From DATAEU01 sp046724395 (GTDB taxonomy: Bacteria > Actinomycetota > UBA4738 > HRBIN12): a stretch of DNA of 53,096 nt. The stretch is taken from NCBI GenBank assembly GCA_046724395.1, contig JBKOWM010000007.1:1-53096 (forward strand), in the 5' to 3' direction. This document shows positions 31,441-39,765 of this stretch, piece by piece. Every line of letters begins with the position of its first letter. Position 1 is the first letter of the stretch. Under the pieces are notes generated by a model. The model was given only the letters and a program-made list of their open reading frames with translations. It ran no database searches and was not told where the DNA came from. A program made the position numbers and the translations under genes.

Positions 31441-31446
31441 AGGCTA
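31441..31446 (-). promoter_or_regulatory. Leaderless promoter -10 of trmD
   Basis: TAGCCT on the minus strand, six bases, GTG. The same hexamer and spacing occur at ftsY. Confidence 0.5.
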
Positions 31447-31479
31447 CCCCTCGCCGGATCCGCGGCGACCGCTCCCGAA

Positions 31480-31995
31480 CTATTCCGGTGCCGTGAGGCC
31501 GCGAACATCGCGCACGACGATGCGCCTTCCAGCGACGTCGACGGACGCGACGACATCGGCGATGGCCGGCACGAGGGTCTCGACACCGCGAGCATCGACG
31601 GCGCTCCAGACGTCGTTGGCCGAAGTGTGGATGACATCGCGGATCTCGCCGAGCGCGCGACCCGACTCGGTTACGACCTCGCAGCCGATGAGCTGATGGT
31701 CCCAGTACGACCCCTGTGGCAGAGGCGGGGACTGAGATTCCGGGACGACGAGGTCGCGTTGCACGAGCCGGTCGGCGCCGTCGCGGTCGCCGACGCCGTC
31801 GAAGGAGACCAGCAGCCTGCCGCGATGCTGCCTCGACGCCTTGATCCTCAGGGGCCGACCGTCGTCGAGGTACACGACGGCGCCGCGGTCGAAGCGCTCT
31901 CGCACCTCCGTGAGCACGATGACGGCGACCTCACCCTTCACGCCGTGCGCTCGGGTGATGCGGCCGACCACGACGGTCGGCTCGTCGAACGGCAT
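31480..31995 (-). CDS. rimM: 16S rRNA processing protein RimM
   Basis: RimM helps assemble the 30S head. The 171-residue protein has the N-terminal barrel VVVGRITRAHGVKGEVAV, the motif DRLVQRDLVVP and the C-terminal PRC-barrel DHQLIGCEVVTESGRALG, ending with DVWSAVDARGVETLVP. It starts one base after the khpA stop and precedes trmD. Confidence 0.95.
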   Translation of the reverse strand: MPFDEPTVVVGRITRAHGVKGEVAVIVLTEVRERFDRGAVVYLDDGRPLRIKASRQHRGRLLVSFDGVGDRDGADRLVQRDLVVPESQSPPLPQGSYWDHQLIGCEVVTESGRALGEIRDVIHTSANDVWSAVDARGVETLVPAIADVVASVDVAGRRIVVRDVRGLTAPE

Positions 31996-31996
31996 C

Positions 31997-32227
31997 TCAG
32001 TCGACGATGTCGACGTGGACGTACACGCCGTCGCGAATCGCGGCGGCCTTGACGACCTGGCGGATGGCGCGGGCGATGCGACCGCCGCGGCCGATCACCT
32101 TGCCCATGTCCTCGGGATCGACGCGCAGCTGCAACAGAACTCCCCGATCGTCCTGGGACTCGATCACTTGCACGGCGTCGGGGTTGTCGACGAGCTCCTT
32201 CGCGAGGTACTCGAGGAGCTCCCTCAT
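31997..32227 (-). CDS. khpA: KhpA-type KH-domain RNA-binding protein
   Basis: The 76-residue protein is a single KH domain with the GxxG loop KVIGRGGRIARAIRQVV. KhpA proteins bind RNA, often with KhpB/Jag, and affect cell division in Gram-positive bacteria. Its ATG overlaps the rpsP stop (TAATG), so it is coupled to rpsP. Position between rpsP and rimM is conserved across Gram-positive bacteria. Confidence 0.94.
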   Translation of the reverse strand: MRELLEYLAKELVDNPDAVQVIESQDDRGVLLQLRVDPEDMGKVIGRGGRIARAIRQVVKAAAIRDGVYVHVDIVD

Positions 32228-32538
32228 TACGACGCGGCGTTCGCGCCCTTCCTGTGCGCGGGCTTATCGCGATTTGGGCGCTCCGCCTCGAACTTCTCCC
32301 AGATGCCAACCTTGTTGAGCAGCACCTGAACGGACTGCGACGGCTGCGCGCCCTTGCGAAGCCACTCGAGCGCCTTCGTCTCGTCGATGTCGATGACCGA
32401 CGGCTCGTCGAGCGGGTGGTATTTGCCGATGTTCTCGATGAACCGACCGTCGCGCGGGCTGCGCTGGTCGGCCACCACGACGCGATAGAAAGGCCGCTTC
32501 TTGGCCCCCATCCGGCGCAATCGAATCCTCGTCGCCAT
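32227..32538 (-). CDS. rpsP: Ribosomal protein S16
   Basis: The 103-residue protein has MATRIRLRRMGAKKRPFYRV, VVADQRSPRDGRFIENIGKY and ALEWLRKGAQPSQSVQVLL. It is a core 30S assembly protein. GAGGAGAG lies upstream of the ATG. It follows ffh by 26 bp in the usual ffh-rpsP-khpA-rimM-trmD-rplS order. Confidence 0.97.
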   Translation of the reverse strand: MATRIRLRRMGAKKRPFYRVVVADQRSPRDGRFIENIGKYHPLDEPSVIDIDETKALEWLRKGAQPSQSVQVLLNKVGIWEKFEAERPNRDKPAHRKGANAAS

Positions 32539-32564
32539 GCCTGTGTCTCTCCTCGTCTCCGGAC

Positions 32565-33908
32565 CTACGAGCCTGGCGGCATCGGCAGGCCGGGGATCTT
32601 TGGCATGCGCCTTCCGCCCATCATGCTCTTCATCATCTTGCGGGCCGCCTCGAACTCCTTGAGCAGGGCGTTCACGTCGGCCGTCGTGGTCCCCGAGCCG
32701 CGGGCGATCCGCAGGCGCCGGGAGCCCCCGATGATAGCGGGGTTCAGGCGCTCCTCCCTGGTCATCGACGAGATGATCGCCTCGGCCCTCCCCATGTGGC
32801 GGTCGTCTACCTGCCCGGCGAGGTCCTTCAACGCGTTCTTGGCTCCCGGTACCCCGGGCAGCATCGCGAGCAGGTCCTGGATCGGGCCGAGGCTGCGTAC
32901 CTGCCGCATCTGCACGAGGAAGTCCTCGAGGGTAAATTTGGCCTCCGCCATCTTCCGGGCCGTGTCGGCCGCAGTCTCAGCATCGAGAGTTTCCTGGGCC
33001 TTGTCGATCAGCGTGAGGACGTCGCCCATGCCGAGGATCCGCGACGCCATCCGGTCCGGATAGAACGGCTCGAGATCGCCCGTCTTCTCGCCGGTCCCCG
33101 CGAAGAACACGGGGCGGCGGGTGACGGCCGTGATCGACAGGGCCGCGCCGCCGCGCGAGTCGCCGTCGATCTTCGTGAGGATGAAGCCGGTCGTGTCGAC
33201 GTCACGCATGAACGCCCGTGCCTGCACGACGGCGTCCTGACCCGTCATCGAGTCGCAGGCGATCAGCACGTGATGTGGCTTGATCGTCTCTTTTACCCGC
33301 CGGGCCTCGCGCATCATGTCGTCGTCGACATGCAGTCGACCAGCGGTGTCGACGATCACGACGTCGGCTCCGATTCGATCGGCCTCCTTAACACCGTTCC
33401 TCGCGACCTTGAGCGCGTCCCTGCCGTCGGATACCACCGGCACGCCGACCTCGCGCCCGAGCGTGAACAGCTGATCGACGGCGGCGGGGCGGTAAAGATC
33501 GGCGGCAACGAGCAGCGGATGCTTGCCCTTCTCCTTCAACAGCCGCGCGAGCTTGGCAGCCGTCGTCGTCTTGCCGGAACCCTGAACGCCGGCGATCATC
33601 ACGACGGCCGGACGGGCGGACGGAAGCGTGAACGCCGCCTGCGTCCCGCCCATCGTCGCCTGAAGCTCTTCGCGCACGATCTTGATCACCTGCTGCGCGG
33701 GCGTGAGGCTCTTCATGACCTCCTCGGACAGCGATCGCGTTCGCACGCGGGACAGGAGATCTTCGACGACGTCGACCGCGACGTCGGCCTCGAGCAGGGC
33801 CGTGCGGATCTCGCTCAGCGCGGAATCGACCTGTTTGGGATGAAGCTTGCCCTTCGACCGGAGCTTCTTGAAGACTCCGTTCAGGCGATCGGTCAGCGTG
33901 TCGAACAT
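32565..33908 (-). CDS. ffh: Signal recognition particle protein Ffh
   Basis: Ffh binds 4.5S RNA and nascent membrane proteins. The 447-residue protein has the N domain (MFDTLTDRLNGVFKKLRSKGKL), the G domain with Walker A GVQGSGKTTTAAKLARLL near 105, DTAGRLHVDD and TKIDGDSRGGAALS, and the Met-rich M domain ending MKSMMGGRRMPKIPG. The ATG at 33908 gives the family N-terminus. The nearest Shine-Dalgarno (AGGAGGG) is about 17 bases away, further than ideal. The receptor ftsY is two genes upstream, with a CheY-like gene between. Confidence 0.97.
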   Translation of the reverse strand: MFDTLTDRLNGVFKKLRSKGKLHPKQVDSALSEIRTALLEADVAVDVVEDLLSRVRTRSLSEEVMKSLTPAQQVIKIVREELQATMGGTQAAFTLPSARPAVVMIAGVQGSGKTTTAAKLARLLKEKGKHPLLVAADLYRPAAVDQLFTLGREVGVPVVSDGRDALKVARNGVKEADRIGADVVIVDTAGRLHVDDDMMREARRVKETIKPHHVLIACDSMTGQDAVVQARAFMRDVDTTGFILTKIDGDSRGGAALSITAVTRRPVFFAGTGEKTGDLEPFYPDRMASRILGMGDVLTLIDKAQETLDAETAADTARKMAEAKFTLEDFLVQMRQVRSLGPIQDLLAMLPGVPGAKNALKDLAGQVDDRHMGRAEAIISSMTREERLNPAIIGGSRRLRIARGSGTTTADVNALLKEFEAARKMMKSMMGGRRMPKIPGLPMPPGS

Positions 33909-33960
33909 CGGCGATGAGGCGCACGCCCTCCTAGGGGCCGCGTCGGGAATGGAAACACCG

Positions 33961-33966
33961 ATTGTA
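33961..33966 (-). promoter_or_regulatory. Candidate -10 box for ffh
   Basis: TACAAT on the minus strand, one mismatch from consensus; start near 33954 gives a leader of about 46 nt to the ffh ATG. No convincing -35. Confidence 0.45.
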
Positions 33967-33981
33967 CCGGCCACGACGCCC

Positions 33982-34371
33982 TCACGATTCGTCGTGCGCT
34001 TCGTCGCTTCGCAAGACCCGCTCGACGGTACGTAGCAGCGCCAACGGGCTGAACGGCTTCGTGAAGTATTCGTCGGCCCCCAGCGACAGGGCGAACTCAC
34101 GTCCCTCCTCGCCGACCGCGGTGATCACGATGACACGAATGGGCGCCGTCTGAGGATCCGCCTTCAGCTGCTGCAGGATCTCGGCCCCGCTCGCGCCCGG
34201 AAGGTTCATGTCGAGGAACATCAGGTCCGGAGGCTGCGATCTCGCCATGGCGAGCGCGGACTGGCCGTCGGCGGCGACGTTGATCTCGAATCCTTCGTGC
34301 TCCAGGACGAGACGCATGGCCTCGCGCATCGTCGGATGGTCTTCGACGATGAGGATTGATGCGCGTGCCAT
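33982..34371 (-). CDS. Single-domain CheY-like response regulator
   Basis: The 129-residue protein is a receiver domain only: acidic pocket Glu10/Asp11, phospho-acceptor Asp54 (MFLDMNLPGASG), switch Thr near 84 (VIVITAVG) and Lys105 (YFTKPFSPL). There is no output domain. All phosphorylation residues are present, so it should be active as a phosphorelay or protein-interaction switch. It starts two bases after the ftsY stop and lies between ftsY and ffh, an unusual place. The partner kinase is not in this operon; the kinase at 11328-12395 has its own regulator. Confidence 0.92.
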   Translation of the reverse strand: MARASILIVEDHPTMREAMRLVLEHEGFEINVAADGQSALAMARSQPPDLMFLDMNLPGASGAEILQQLKADPQTAPIRVIVITAVGEEGREFALSLGADEYFTKPFSPLALLRTVERVLRSDEAHDES

Positions 34372-34373
34372 CG

Positions 34374-35360
34374 TCAGCCTTCGAGAATCCGGTCGGCGAA
34401 CGCGTGCGGATCGAACGGCTCGAGGTCGTCGATGCGCTCTCCGATACCGACGAGCTTGACGGGCACGCCGAGCACGTCGCGCACGGCGAGCAAAACGCCA
34501 CCCTTGGCCGTGCCGTCGAACTTCGTCAGCGCGACGCCCGTGACGTCGACGGCCTCCGTGAAGGCGGTCGCCTGGGCGACGCCGTTCTGTCCGGTCGTTG
34601 CGTCCAGCACAAGCAGTACCTCGTCGGGCGCCCGACCGTTCGCCTTCTCGATGACACGCCGCACCTTACGGAGCTCGTCCATGAGTGGAGTCGCCGTATG
34701 CAGACGACCGGCTGTATCGACGATCAGGACGTCGGTCCCGCGGGCGCGGGCGGCATGTACCGCGTCGAACGCGACGGCGCCGGGGTCGGCGCCTCGTTCC
34801 TGAGACACGAGCGGCACGCCGGCCCGCCGGGCCCACTCGTCGAGCTGCTCGGCGGCGGCCGCGCGATAGGTGTCGCTGTTGGCGACGCTAACGCTTCGGC
34901 CCTCGCGCTTGAGCCAGGCGGCCAGCTTGCCGATCGTCGTCGTCTTGCCCGACCCGTTCACGCCGACGACCATGACGATGGCGAGCTCGTTCGCGCGAAG
35001 ATTCAGCGTCGCGTCCCCCTCAAGCAGCGACACGAGTTCGTCGTGCAGCAGCGTGACGGCGTCGCCGTTTTGTCCAAAACGGGCCCGGACGTCCGCGACG
35101 ATCCGTCTGGCCGTGCCGGGGCCGACGTCAGCGCGAAGAAGGACCTCCTCGAACCGGCGCCAGTCGTCCTCCCCGGCGGTGTGCTCGGAAAAGATCGATC
35201 GAACGCGCGCGGCGAGGCCCTCGGCGCGGCCGGGTGTGGGCGGCGGGAGTACGCGGTGCTGCACCGTACCCGGGCGTTCCGGCCGGCGGCGGCGAATGAC
35301 GATCACGGCCACGGCGCCGATCAGCACGAGCAGGACGACGACCGCGACCAGGACTTCCAC
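34374..35360 (-). CDS. ftsY: SRP receptor FtsY
   Basis: FtsY docks the ribosome-SRP complex at the membrane. The 328-residue protein has an N-terminal membrane helix (about 3-22) instead of a long acidic region, then the NG domain: Walker A GVNGSGKTTTIGKLAAWL, NSDTYRAAAAEQLDEWA, DTAGRLHT, TKFDGTAKGG and GIGERIDDLEPF. The GTG at 35360 lies six bases after TAGCCT, which overlaps the smc stop codon, so it may have a leaderless internal promoter. Confidence 0.96.
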   Translation of the reverse strand: MEVLVAVVVLLVLIGAVAVIVIRRRRPERPGTVQHRVLPPPTPGRAEGLAARVRSIFSEHTAGEDDWRRFEEVLLRADVGPGTARRIVADVRARFGQNGDAVTLLHDELVSLLEGDATLNLRANELAIVMVVGVNGSGKTTTIGKLAAWLKREGRSVSVANSDTYRAAAAEQLDEWARRAGVPLVSQERGADPGAVAFDAVHAARARGTDVLIVDTAGRLHTATPLMDELRKVRRVIEKANGRAPDEVLLVLDATTGQNGVAQATAFTEAVDVTGVALTKFDGTAKGGVLLAVRDVLGVPVKLVGIGERIDDLEPFDPHAFADRILEG

Positions 35361-35366
35361 CGTGTC

Positions 35367-35372
35367 AGGCTA
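35367..35372 (-). promoter_or_regulatory. Leaderless promoter -10 of ftsY
   Basis: TAGCCT (minus strand), six bases, GTG. Its first three bases are the smc stop codon TAG. Confidence 0.5.
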
Positions 35373-38300
35373 GTGGACGCGGTCGCGCTCGGACGCTGCG
35401 ACCGAGGTGCCAGTGTCCGCCGCCGCGATCGCCGTCGCGCCCCTCGTTTCGGCATCTTCGAGGCTCTGCGCGACGACCTTCGTCGTGCCGTCGGGGCTCA
35501 TCGACACCCCGTACATCATGTGCGCGACCTCCATCGTCCGCTTCTGGTGCGTGACGATCAGCACCTGCGCGTCGGCCGCGAACCCGTGGACGAGCCGGAG
35601 GAACCGATGCAGATTCACGTCGTCGAGCGCCGGCTCGACCTCGTCCATCAGGTAGAACGGCGACGGCCTCGCTTTGAAGATCGCGAACAGGAAGGCCATC
35701 GCAGTCAGCGCACGCTCACCGCCGGACAGGAGCGAGATGCGTCGGACGCGCTTGCGCCCGGGACGCGCCTCGATGTCGATACCCGTGTTGAGGAGATCGC
35801 CGGGTTCGGTAGCGAGGATCCGGCCTTCACCGTCCGGGAACAGATCGGCGAACAGGGCCTCGAACTCATGGGCGACGTCGCGATACGCGGATTCGAACGT
35901 CGCCTCGATCTCGGCATCGATGCGCTGGATCACTTCCAGCAGATCGCGACGGGCCTTGCGGACGTCGTCGAGCTCACGTGCGAGGAAGTCGTGCCGCTGC
36001 TGCAGGGCGTCGAATTCGCCGCCGGCGAGTAGATTCACGCGGCCCAGCAGGGCGAGTCGGCGCTGCACGAGCTCCGCGCGCTTCTCGAGCGCCTGGACCG
36101 TGTCTTCGCCCGTTAGCGAAGCCAGTACCTCGTCGGGGTCGCGGCCGTGGCCCTCGCGGAGCAGGCGCCGAGCGTCGTTCGTCCGCCGCTCGAGCTCGCC
36201 CCGCGCTCGGTCCTGGTCCTCATACTCCTCCCGAAGGCGATCGAGCTCCGTCGAGGCCACGCGCCAGGCGCGGTTCGCGGCGGCCTCGGCGTCGGTGAGA
36301 GCGCGCTGCATCTCGGCGGCGTCGGCACGGCGTCTCGACGCGTCGCCGTACTCGCGCTCGGCGGCCTCGACCGTCTGCTCGGCCTCGGTGCGCCGGACGC
36401 GAGCGTCCTCGAGCGCGTTGTGGAGCAGGTCCGAGCCGCGCGCAGCGATCTCCGTCCGCTCGCGCAGGATGCCTTCGCGCCGCGACGCCGTGTTCGCGCG
36501 GTCGCGGCGGAGTGTCTCGACCTCCACGCGGTGCTGAATGGGCGCGTCCGCGATCGGTGGCAGCTCCGGAAGCTCGAACGAGACCGGCTCCGCGGCCGCG
36601 AGCGAGGATCTCCACGCAGTCGCGGCGTCCTCGAGCCCACCGAGCCGCTGCTCGAGGATCTCCTGCTCCTTCGCCGCCGACGCGATCTCGGAACCCAGCC
36701 AGGAGATGCGCTCGGCCGCCCGCGTGATCGAGGCGTCGGCCTCGTCGATTCGCGACGACAGCTGGCCGATCTCGACGGCGATCGCCTCGACGCGTTCGCG
36801 CCTGGGTCGCAGCGAGACATTCGCTTGGGCGATGTTGTGATCGACCACGGCGAGCTCGCGCCCGATCTCTCCGGCGCGGGCATCCTCGGCCGGCGCCGTG
36901 CGGATTACGGCCTGACCGATGAGCACGCCTTCACTCGTGACGAACGCGGCCTTGGGATGCCTTCGGTGCTTCCAGGACGCCTCGTCGACCGACCCCGCGA
37001 CGTAGACGTCCTTCAACACCGTGCAGATCAGCCCGCGCACCAAGGGATCGACCGTCACCAACGACAGCAGGGTCCGTTCCCCCTCGAGCACGAACGCGGC
37101 CGGACCACCGCCGGCGATCGCGAGCACCGCGCCCTCGCCGTCCACCGAGTCGTCGACGGCGTCGGCCTCCCGCTCGTAGACGACCGCGTCGGCGAGCGAT
37201 CCGAGCGCTGCGTCGAGCGCGCGCGCCCACCCGTGCTCGGCCTCGACGAGTCCGCCGAGGAGTCCGAGCGCCCGACCGGGATGACGATCGAGAAAGCGCG
37301 AGCCCGCCGTCTCCTCGAGGTCGGCGCGGCGGGCCCGAAGCACGTCCCCGCGCGTCTCGTGTCGCCGCAGCACGTCCTCGAGCTCGGCGACGGAGTCGGC
37401 GAGCCCGTGGCGTTCGCGCTCGAGCGCCGCACGCCGCTCCGACAGCGGCGCGACGCCGGCGTCCAACCGCTCGATCTCTTCGCTCACGGCGTCGCGGTCG
37501 GCCTCGGCAACAGAGCGGCGCTCCACGGCGGCCATGAGCTGTTCGTTCAGCCGCGAGCGCTCGCGCTCGTAGCCGTCGAGCGAGCGTCGCAGAGTCTCGA
37601 TCTCCGCCCGGTGCGCCGCCGCCAGCTCGTGGCCGCGATGGCGTTCCTCCTCAGCCAGTCGCCTAGCCTCCTGCGCCCGCCTGAACGCGACCTCCGCGGT
37701 CTCGAGTTCCGACTGCTTCTCCTCCAGCTCCACGGCGATCTCGGCCGCACGCGCCTCGATCCGACGCAGGTCGTCGTCGAGGGCGCCCAGCCGCGCGCGA
37801 CGCGTCGCTTGCGCTGCCACCTCCGTGTGCAGCTCCGACTCGCCCTCCACGGCCCTGCGGAGCGCGACCTCGGCGGTCGAACGAGCGGCCTCCGCGGCGG
37901 CGTACCGCTCATCGGCGCCGGTCAGCTCCGCGACGGCGCGCTCGCGAGCCTCCGCTGCCGCGACGACCTCCGAATCGAGCCGGTCGAGACGGTCGCGCGC
38001 GGCTTGGCGCCGCGCCGTTCCCTCGGCCCACCCCACCGCGCGACGATCGCGTTCGGCCTGGAGATCCCGCAGCCGGGCGCCCGCGAGGCGCACGGCGATC
38101 GCGTCGGCCTCCGTCGTGAGGTCCTCGTGACGCCGCGCCATCTCCGCCTGCTGCTTCAGCGGCCTCAGCTGCCGCTTCAGCTCCACGAGGACGTCCTGCA
38201 GGCGGACGAGGTCCTGATCGATCCCCGAGAGCTTGCGCTCGGATCGCTCCCGCCGCTTGCGGTGCTTGGCGATGCCGGCGGCCTCCTCGATGTACTGACG

Positions 38301-38771
38301 GCGTTCCTCCGGACGCGCCGTGAGGACGTCCTCGAGCTGTCCCTGGCCCACGACGGTGTGCAACGCCCGCCCGATCCCCGACTCGGACAGGAGCTCCTGG
38401 ACGTCCAGCAGGCGGCACACCCGCCCACCGATCCGATACTCGCCGTCGCCGTTTCGGAAGATCGCGCGGCTGATCTCGATCTCGCTCATCGGGACGGGAA
38501 TCAGCCCGGCCGAGTTGTCGATCACGAGCTTGACCTCGGCCATCCCGAGCTGTGCTCGCTGCGGGCTGCCGGCGAATATCACGTCGGCCATCTGCGATCC
38601 CCGCAGCGCGCGCGGTCCCTGCTCGCCGAGCACCCAGCTGATCGCGTCGACAAGGTTCGACTTGCCCGACCCATTCGGTCCGACGATCACGCTGATGCCC
38701 GGCGCAAAGTCGAGGACCGTCCTGTCCGCGAACGACTTGAAGCCGCGGATCGACAGGGAGCGGAGGAACAT
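35370..38771 (-). CDS. smc: Chromosome segregation ATPase SMC
   Basis: SMC condenses and segregates the chromosome with ScpA/ScpB. The 1133-residue protein has Walker A GPNGSGKS (31-38) and GEQGPRALRG, two long coiled-coil arms rich in Arg, Glu and Ala, a hinge near 480-630 and a C-terminal head with signature LSGGERALTAMAFLFA and Walker B YLMDEVEPALDD. The usual Ala after DEVE is Pro here (DEVEPALD). The ATG at 38771 gives the standard MFLRSLSIRGFKSFAD start, and TAGGAT lies eight bases before it. ftsY follows, as in many Gram-positive bacteria. Confidence 0.97.
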   Translation of the reverse strand: MFLRSLSIRGFKSFADRTVLDFAPGISVIVGPNGSGKSNLVDAISWVLGEQGPRALRGSQMADVIFAGSPQRAQLGMAEVKLVIDNSAGLIPVPMSEIEISRAIFRNGDGEYRIGGRVCRLLDVQELLSESGIGRALHTVVGQGQLEDVLTARPEERRQYIEEAAGIAKHRKRRERSERKLSGIDQDLVRLQDVLVELKRQLRPLKQQAEMARRHEDLTTEADAIAVRLAGARLRDLQAERDRRAVGWAEGTARRQAARDRLDRLDSEVVAAAEARERAVAELTGADERYAAAEAARSTAEVALRRAVEGESELHTEVAAQATRRARLGALDDDLRRIEARAAEIAVELEEKQSELETAEVAFRRAQEARRLAEEERHRGHELAAAHRAEIETLRRSLDGYERERSRLNEQLMAAVERRSVAEADRDAVSEEIERLDAGVAPLSERRAALERERHGLADSVAELEDVLRRHETRGDVLRARRADLEETAGSRFLDRHPGRALGLLGGLVEAEHGWARALDAALGSLADAVVYEREADAVDDSVDGEGAVLAIAGGGPAAFVLEGERTLLSLVTVDPLVRGLICTVLKDVYVAGSVDEASWKHRRHPKAAFVTSEGVLIGQAVIRTAPAEDARAGEIGRELAVVDHNIAQANVSLRPRRERVEAIAVEIGQLSSRIDEADASITRAAERISWLGSEIASAAKEQEILEQRLGGLEDAATAWRSSLAAAEPVSFELPELPPIADAPIQHRVEVETLRRDRANTASRREGILRERTEIAARGSDLLHNALEDARVRRTEAEQTVEAAEREYGDASRRRADAAEMQRALTDAEAAANRAWRVASTELDRLREEYEDQDRARGELERRTNDARRLLREGHGRDPDEVLASLTGEDTVQALEKRAELVQRRLALLGRVNLLAGGEFDALQQRHDFLARELDDVRKARRDLLEVIQRIDAEIEATFESAYRDVAHEFEALFADLFPDGEGRILATEPGDLLNTGIDIEARPGRKRVRRISLLSGGERALTAMAFLFAIFKARPSPFYLMDEVEPALDDVNLHRFLRLVHGFAADAQVLIVTHQKRTMEVAHMMYGVSMSPDGTTKVVAQSLEDAETRGATAIAAADTGTSVAASERDRVH

Positions 38772-38779
38772 CTCGGGCA

Positions 38780-38785
38780 ATCCTA
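38780..38785 (-). promoter_or_regulatory. Candidate -10 box of smc
   Basis: TAGGAT on the minus strand ends eight bases before the smc ATG; no Shine-Dalgarno. It supports the ATG at 38771 rather than a longer N-terminus. Confidence 0.45.
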
Positions 38786-38850
38786 CCGGCGGGCCACGGA
38801 CGATTCCCGAGTTTGGGGCCGGAGTTGATGCCCCCGGCACTCGGCGCCCG

Positions 38851-39123
38851 TCAGCCGGCCACGGCGAAGGTCGTCGCTCCCGCCGGCTCCTGAGGCTCGA
38901 TCTCTACATGGTCGACGCGAGCACCCGGCGGACCGTTCCTCGACCACGTGACCATCGCGTCGACCGCCAGCTGTTCGCCCTCGAAGACGGCCTCCACGCG
39001 GCCGTCCGGAAGGTTCCGGACCCAGCCCCCGACGCCGAGATCGCGGGCGTGCTCGGCGCATCGGGCGCGGAAGAAGACACCTTGGACGCGACCGGAGAGC
39101 ACGAGGCGGACGCGCGCGATCAT
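38851..39123 (-). CDS. acyP: Acylphosphatase
   Basis: The 90-residue protein has the catalytic signature SGRVQGVFFRARC with the phosphate-binding Arg, and GWVRNLPDGRVEAVFEG with the catalytic Asn. It hydrolyses acyl phosphates such as 1,3-bisphosphoglycerate or carbamoyl phosphate. Its position just upstream of smc is a frequent actinobacterial arrangement. It is divergent from pncA with only 18 bp between start codons. Confidence 0.95.
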   Translation of the reverse strand: MIARVRLVLSGRVQGVFFRARCAEHARDLGVGGWVRNLPDGRVEAVFEGEQLAVDAMVTWSRNGPPGARVDHVEIEPQEPAGATTFAVAG

Positions 39124-39129
39124 CGGCTG

Positions 39130-39136
39130 GATACTA
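39130..39136. promoter_or_regulatory. Shared bidirectional -10 element between acyP and pncA
   Basis: GATACTA serves as GATACT on the plus strand (39130-39135), six bases before the pncA ATG, and as TAGTAT on the minus strand (39136 to 39131), seven bases before the acyP ATG. Both messages would be leaderless. The whole divergent intergenic region is 18 bp. Confidence 0.6.
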
Positions 39137-39141
39137 GGACC

Positions 39142-39729
39142 ATGACGAGGTACGACGGCCGGACAGCGCTGCTCGTCGTCGACGTCCAGAATGACTTTGC
39201 CGACCCCGGCGGAAGCCTCGCGGTGAGCGGCGGCCATGACGTCGTCGAGCCGCTGAATCGCGAGATCGAGGCCGCCCGGGAGGCGCGCGCGCTCGTCGTG
39301 TACACGCTGGACTGGCACCCGGAGCACACACCGCACTTCCAGCAGGACGGCGGCATTTGGCCTGTTCACTGTGTCGCCGGGTCTTGGGGAGCGCAGTTGC
39401 ATCCGACGCTCGACGTCGTCGAGGGGGAGACGCTCCACAAAGGCGACGACGGACGCGACGGATACTCGGCGTTCAGCGTGCGCGACCCGCTCGGCGGCGC
39501 GACCGAGCCAACCCGGCTGCAGCGCGTCCTCCGGGAGCGCGGTATCGAACGTCTGGTGATCGGCGGGCTCGCCACTGACTACTGCGTCGTCGAGACCGTG
39601 CTCGATGGCCGCAGGCTCGGGTACGACGTCGCCGTCCTCACGAGCGCCGTCCGGGCGGTCGACCTCGCGCCGGGGGACGGCGATCGTGCTCTTGAACGCA
39701 TCCGCGACGCCGGCGCGACGCTCGTCTGA
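39142..39729 (+). CDS. pncA: Nicotinamidase (isochorismatase family)
   Basis: The 195-residue enzyme deamidates nicotinamide to nicotinate for NAD salvage. The triad is visible: Asp14 (LLVVDVQNDF), Lys100 (LHKGDDG) and Cys148 (GLATDYCVVET). The metal-site motif DWHPEHTPHF is typical of nicotinamidases rather than other isochorismatase-fold hydrolases. The ATG at 39142 has GATACT exactly six bases before it and no Shine-Dalgarno. Confidence 0.9.
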   Translation: MTRYDGRTALLVVDVQNDFADPGGSLAVSGGHDVVEPLNREIEAAREARALVVYTLDWHPEHTPHFQQDGGIWPVHCVAGSWGAQLHPTLDVVEGETLHKGDDGRDGYSAFSVRDPLGGATEPTRLQRVLRERGIERLVIGGLATDYCVVETVLDGRRLGYDVAVLTSAVRAVDLAPGDGDRALERIRDAGATLV

Positions 39730-39765
39730 TCGCGCCGGTTACCATCAGCGGCTTCCTCCGCCGGG

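Noticed and set aside
36147..38828. Long plus-strand open frame opposite smc
   Set aside because: It mirrors the smc codons and has no recognisable protein features; smc on the other strand is certain.
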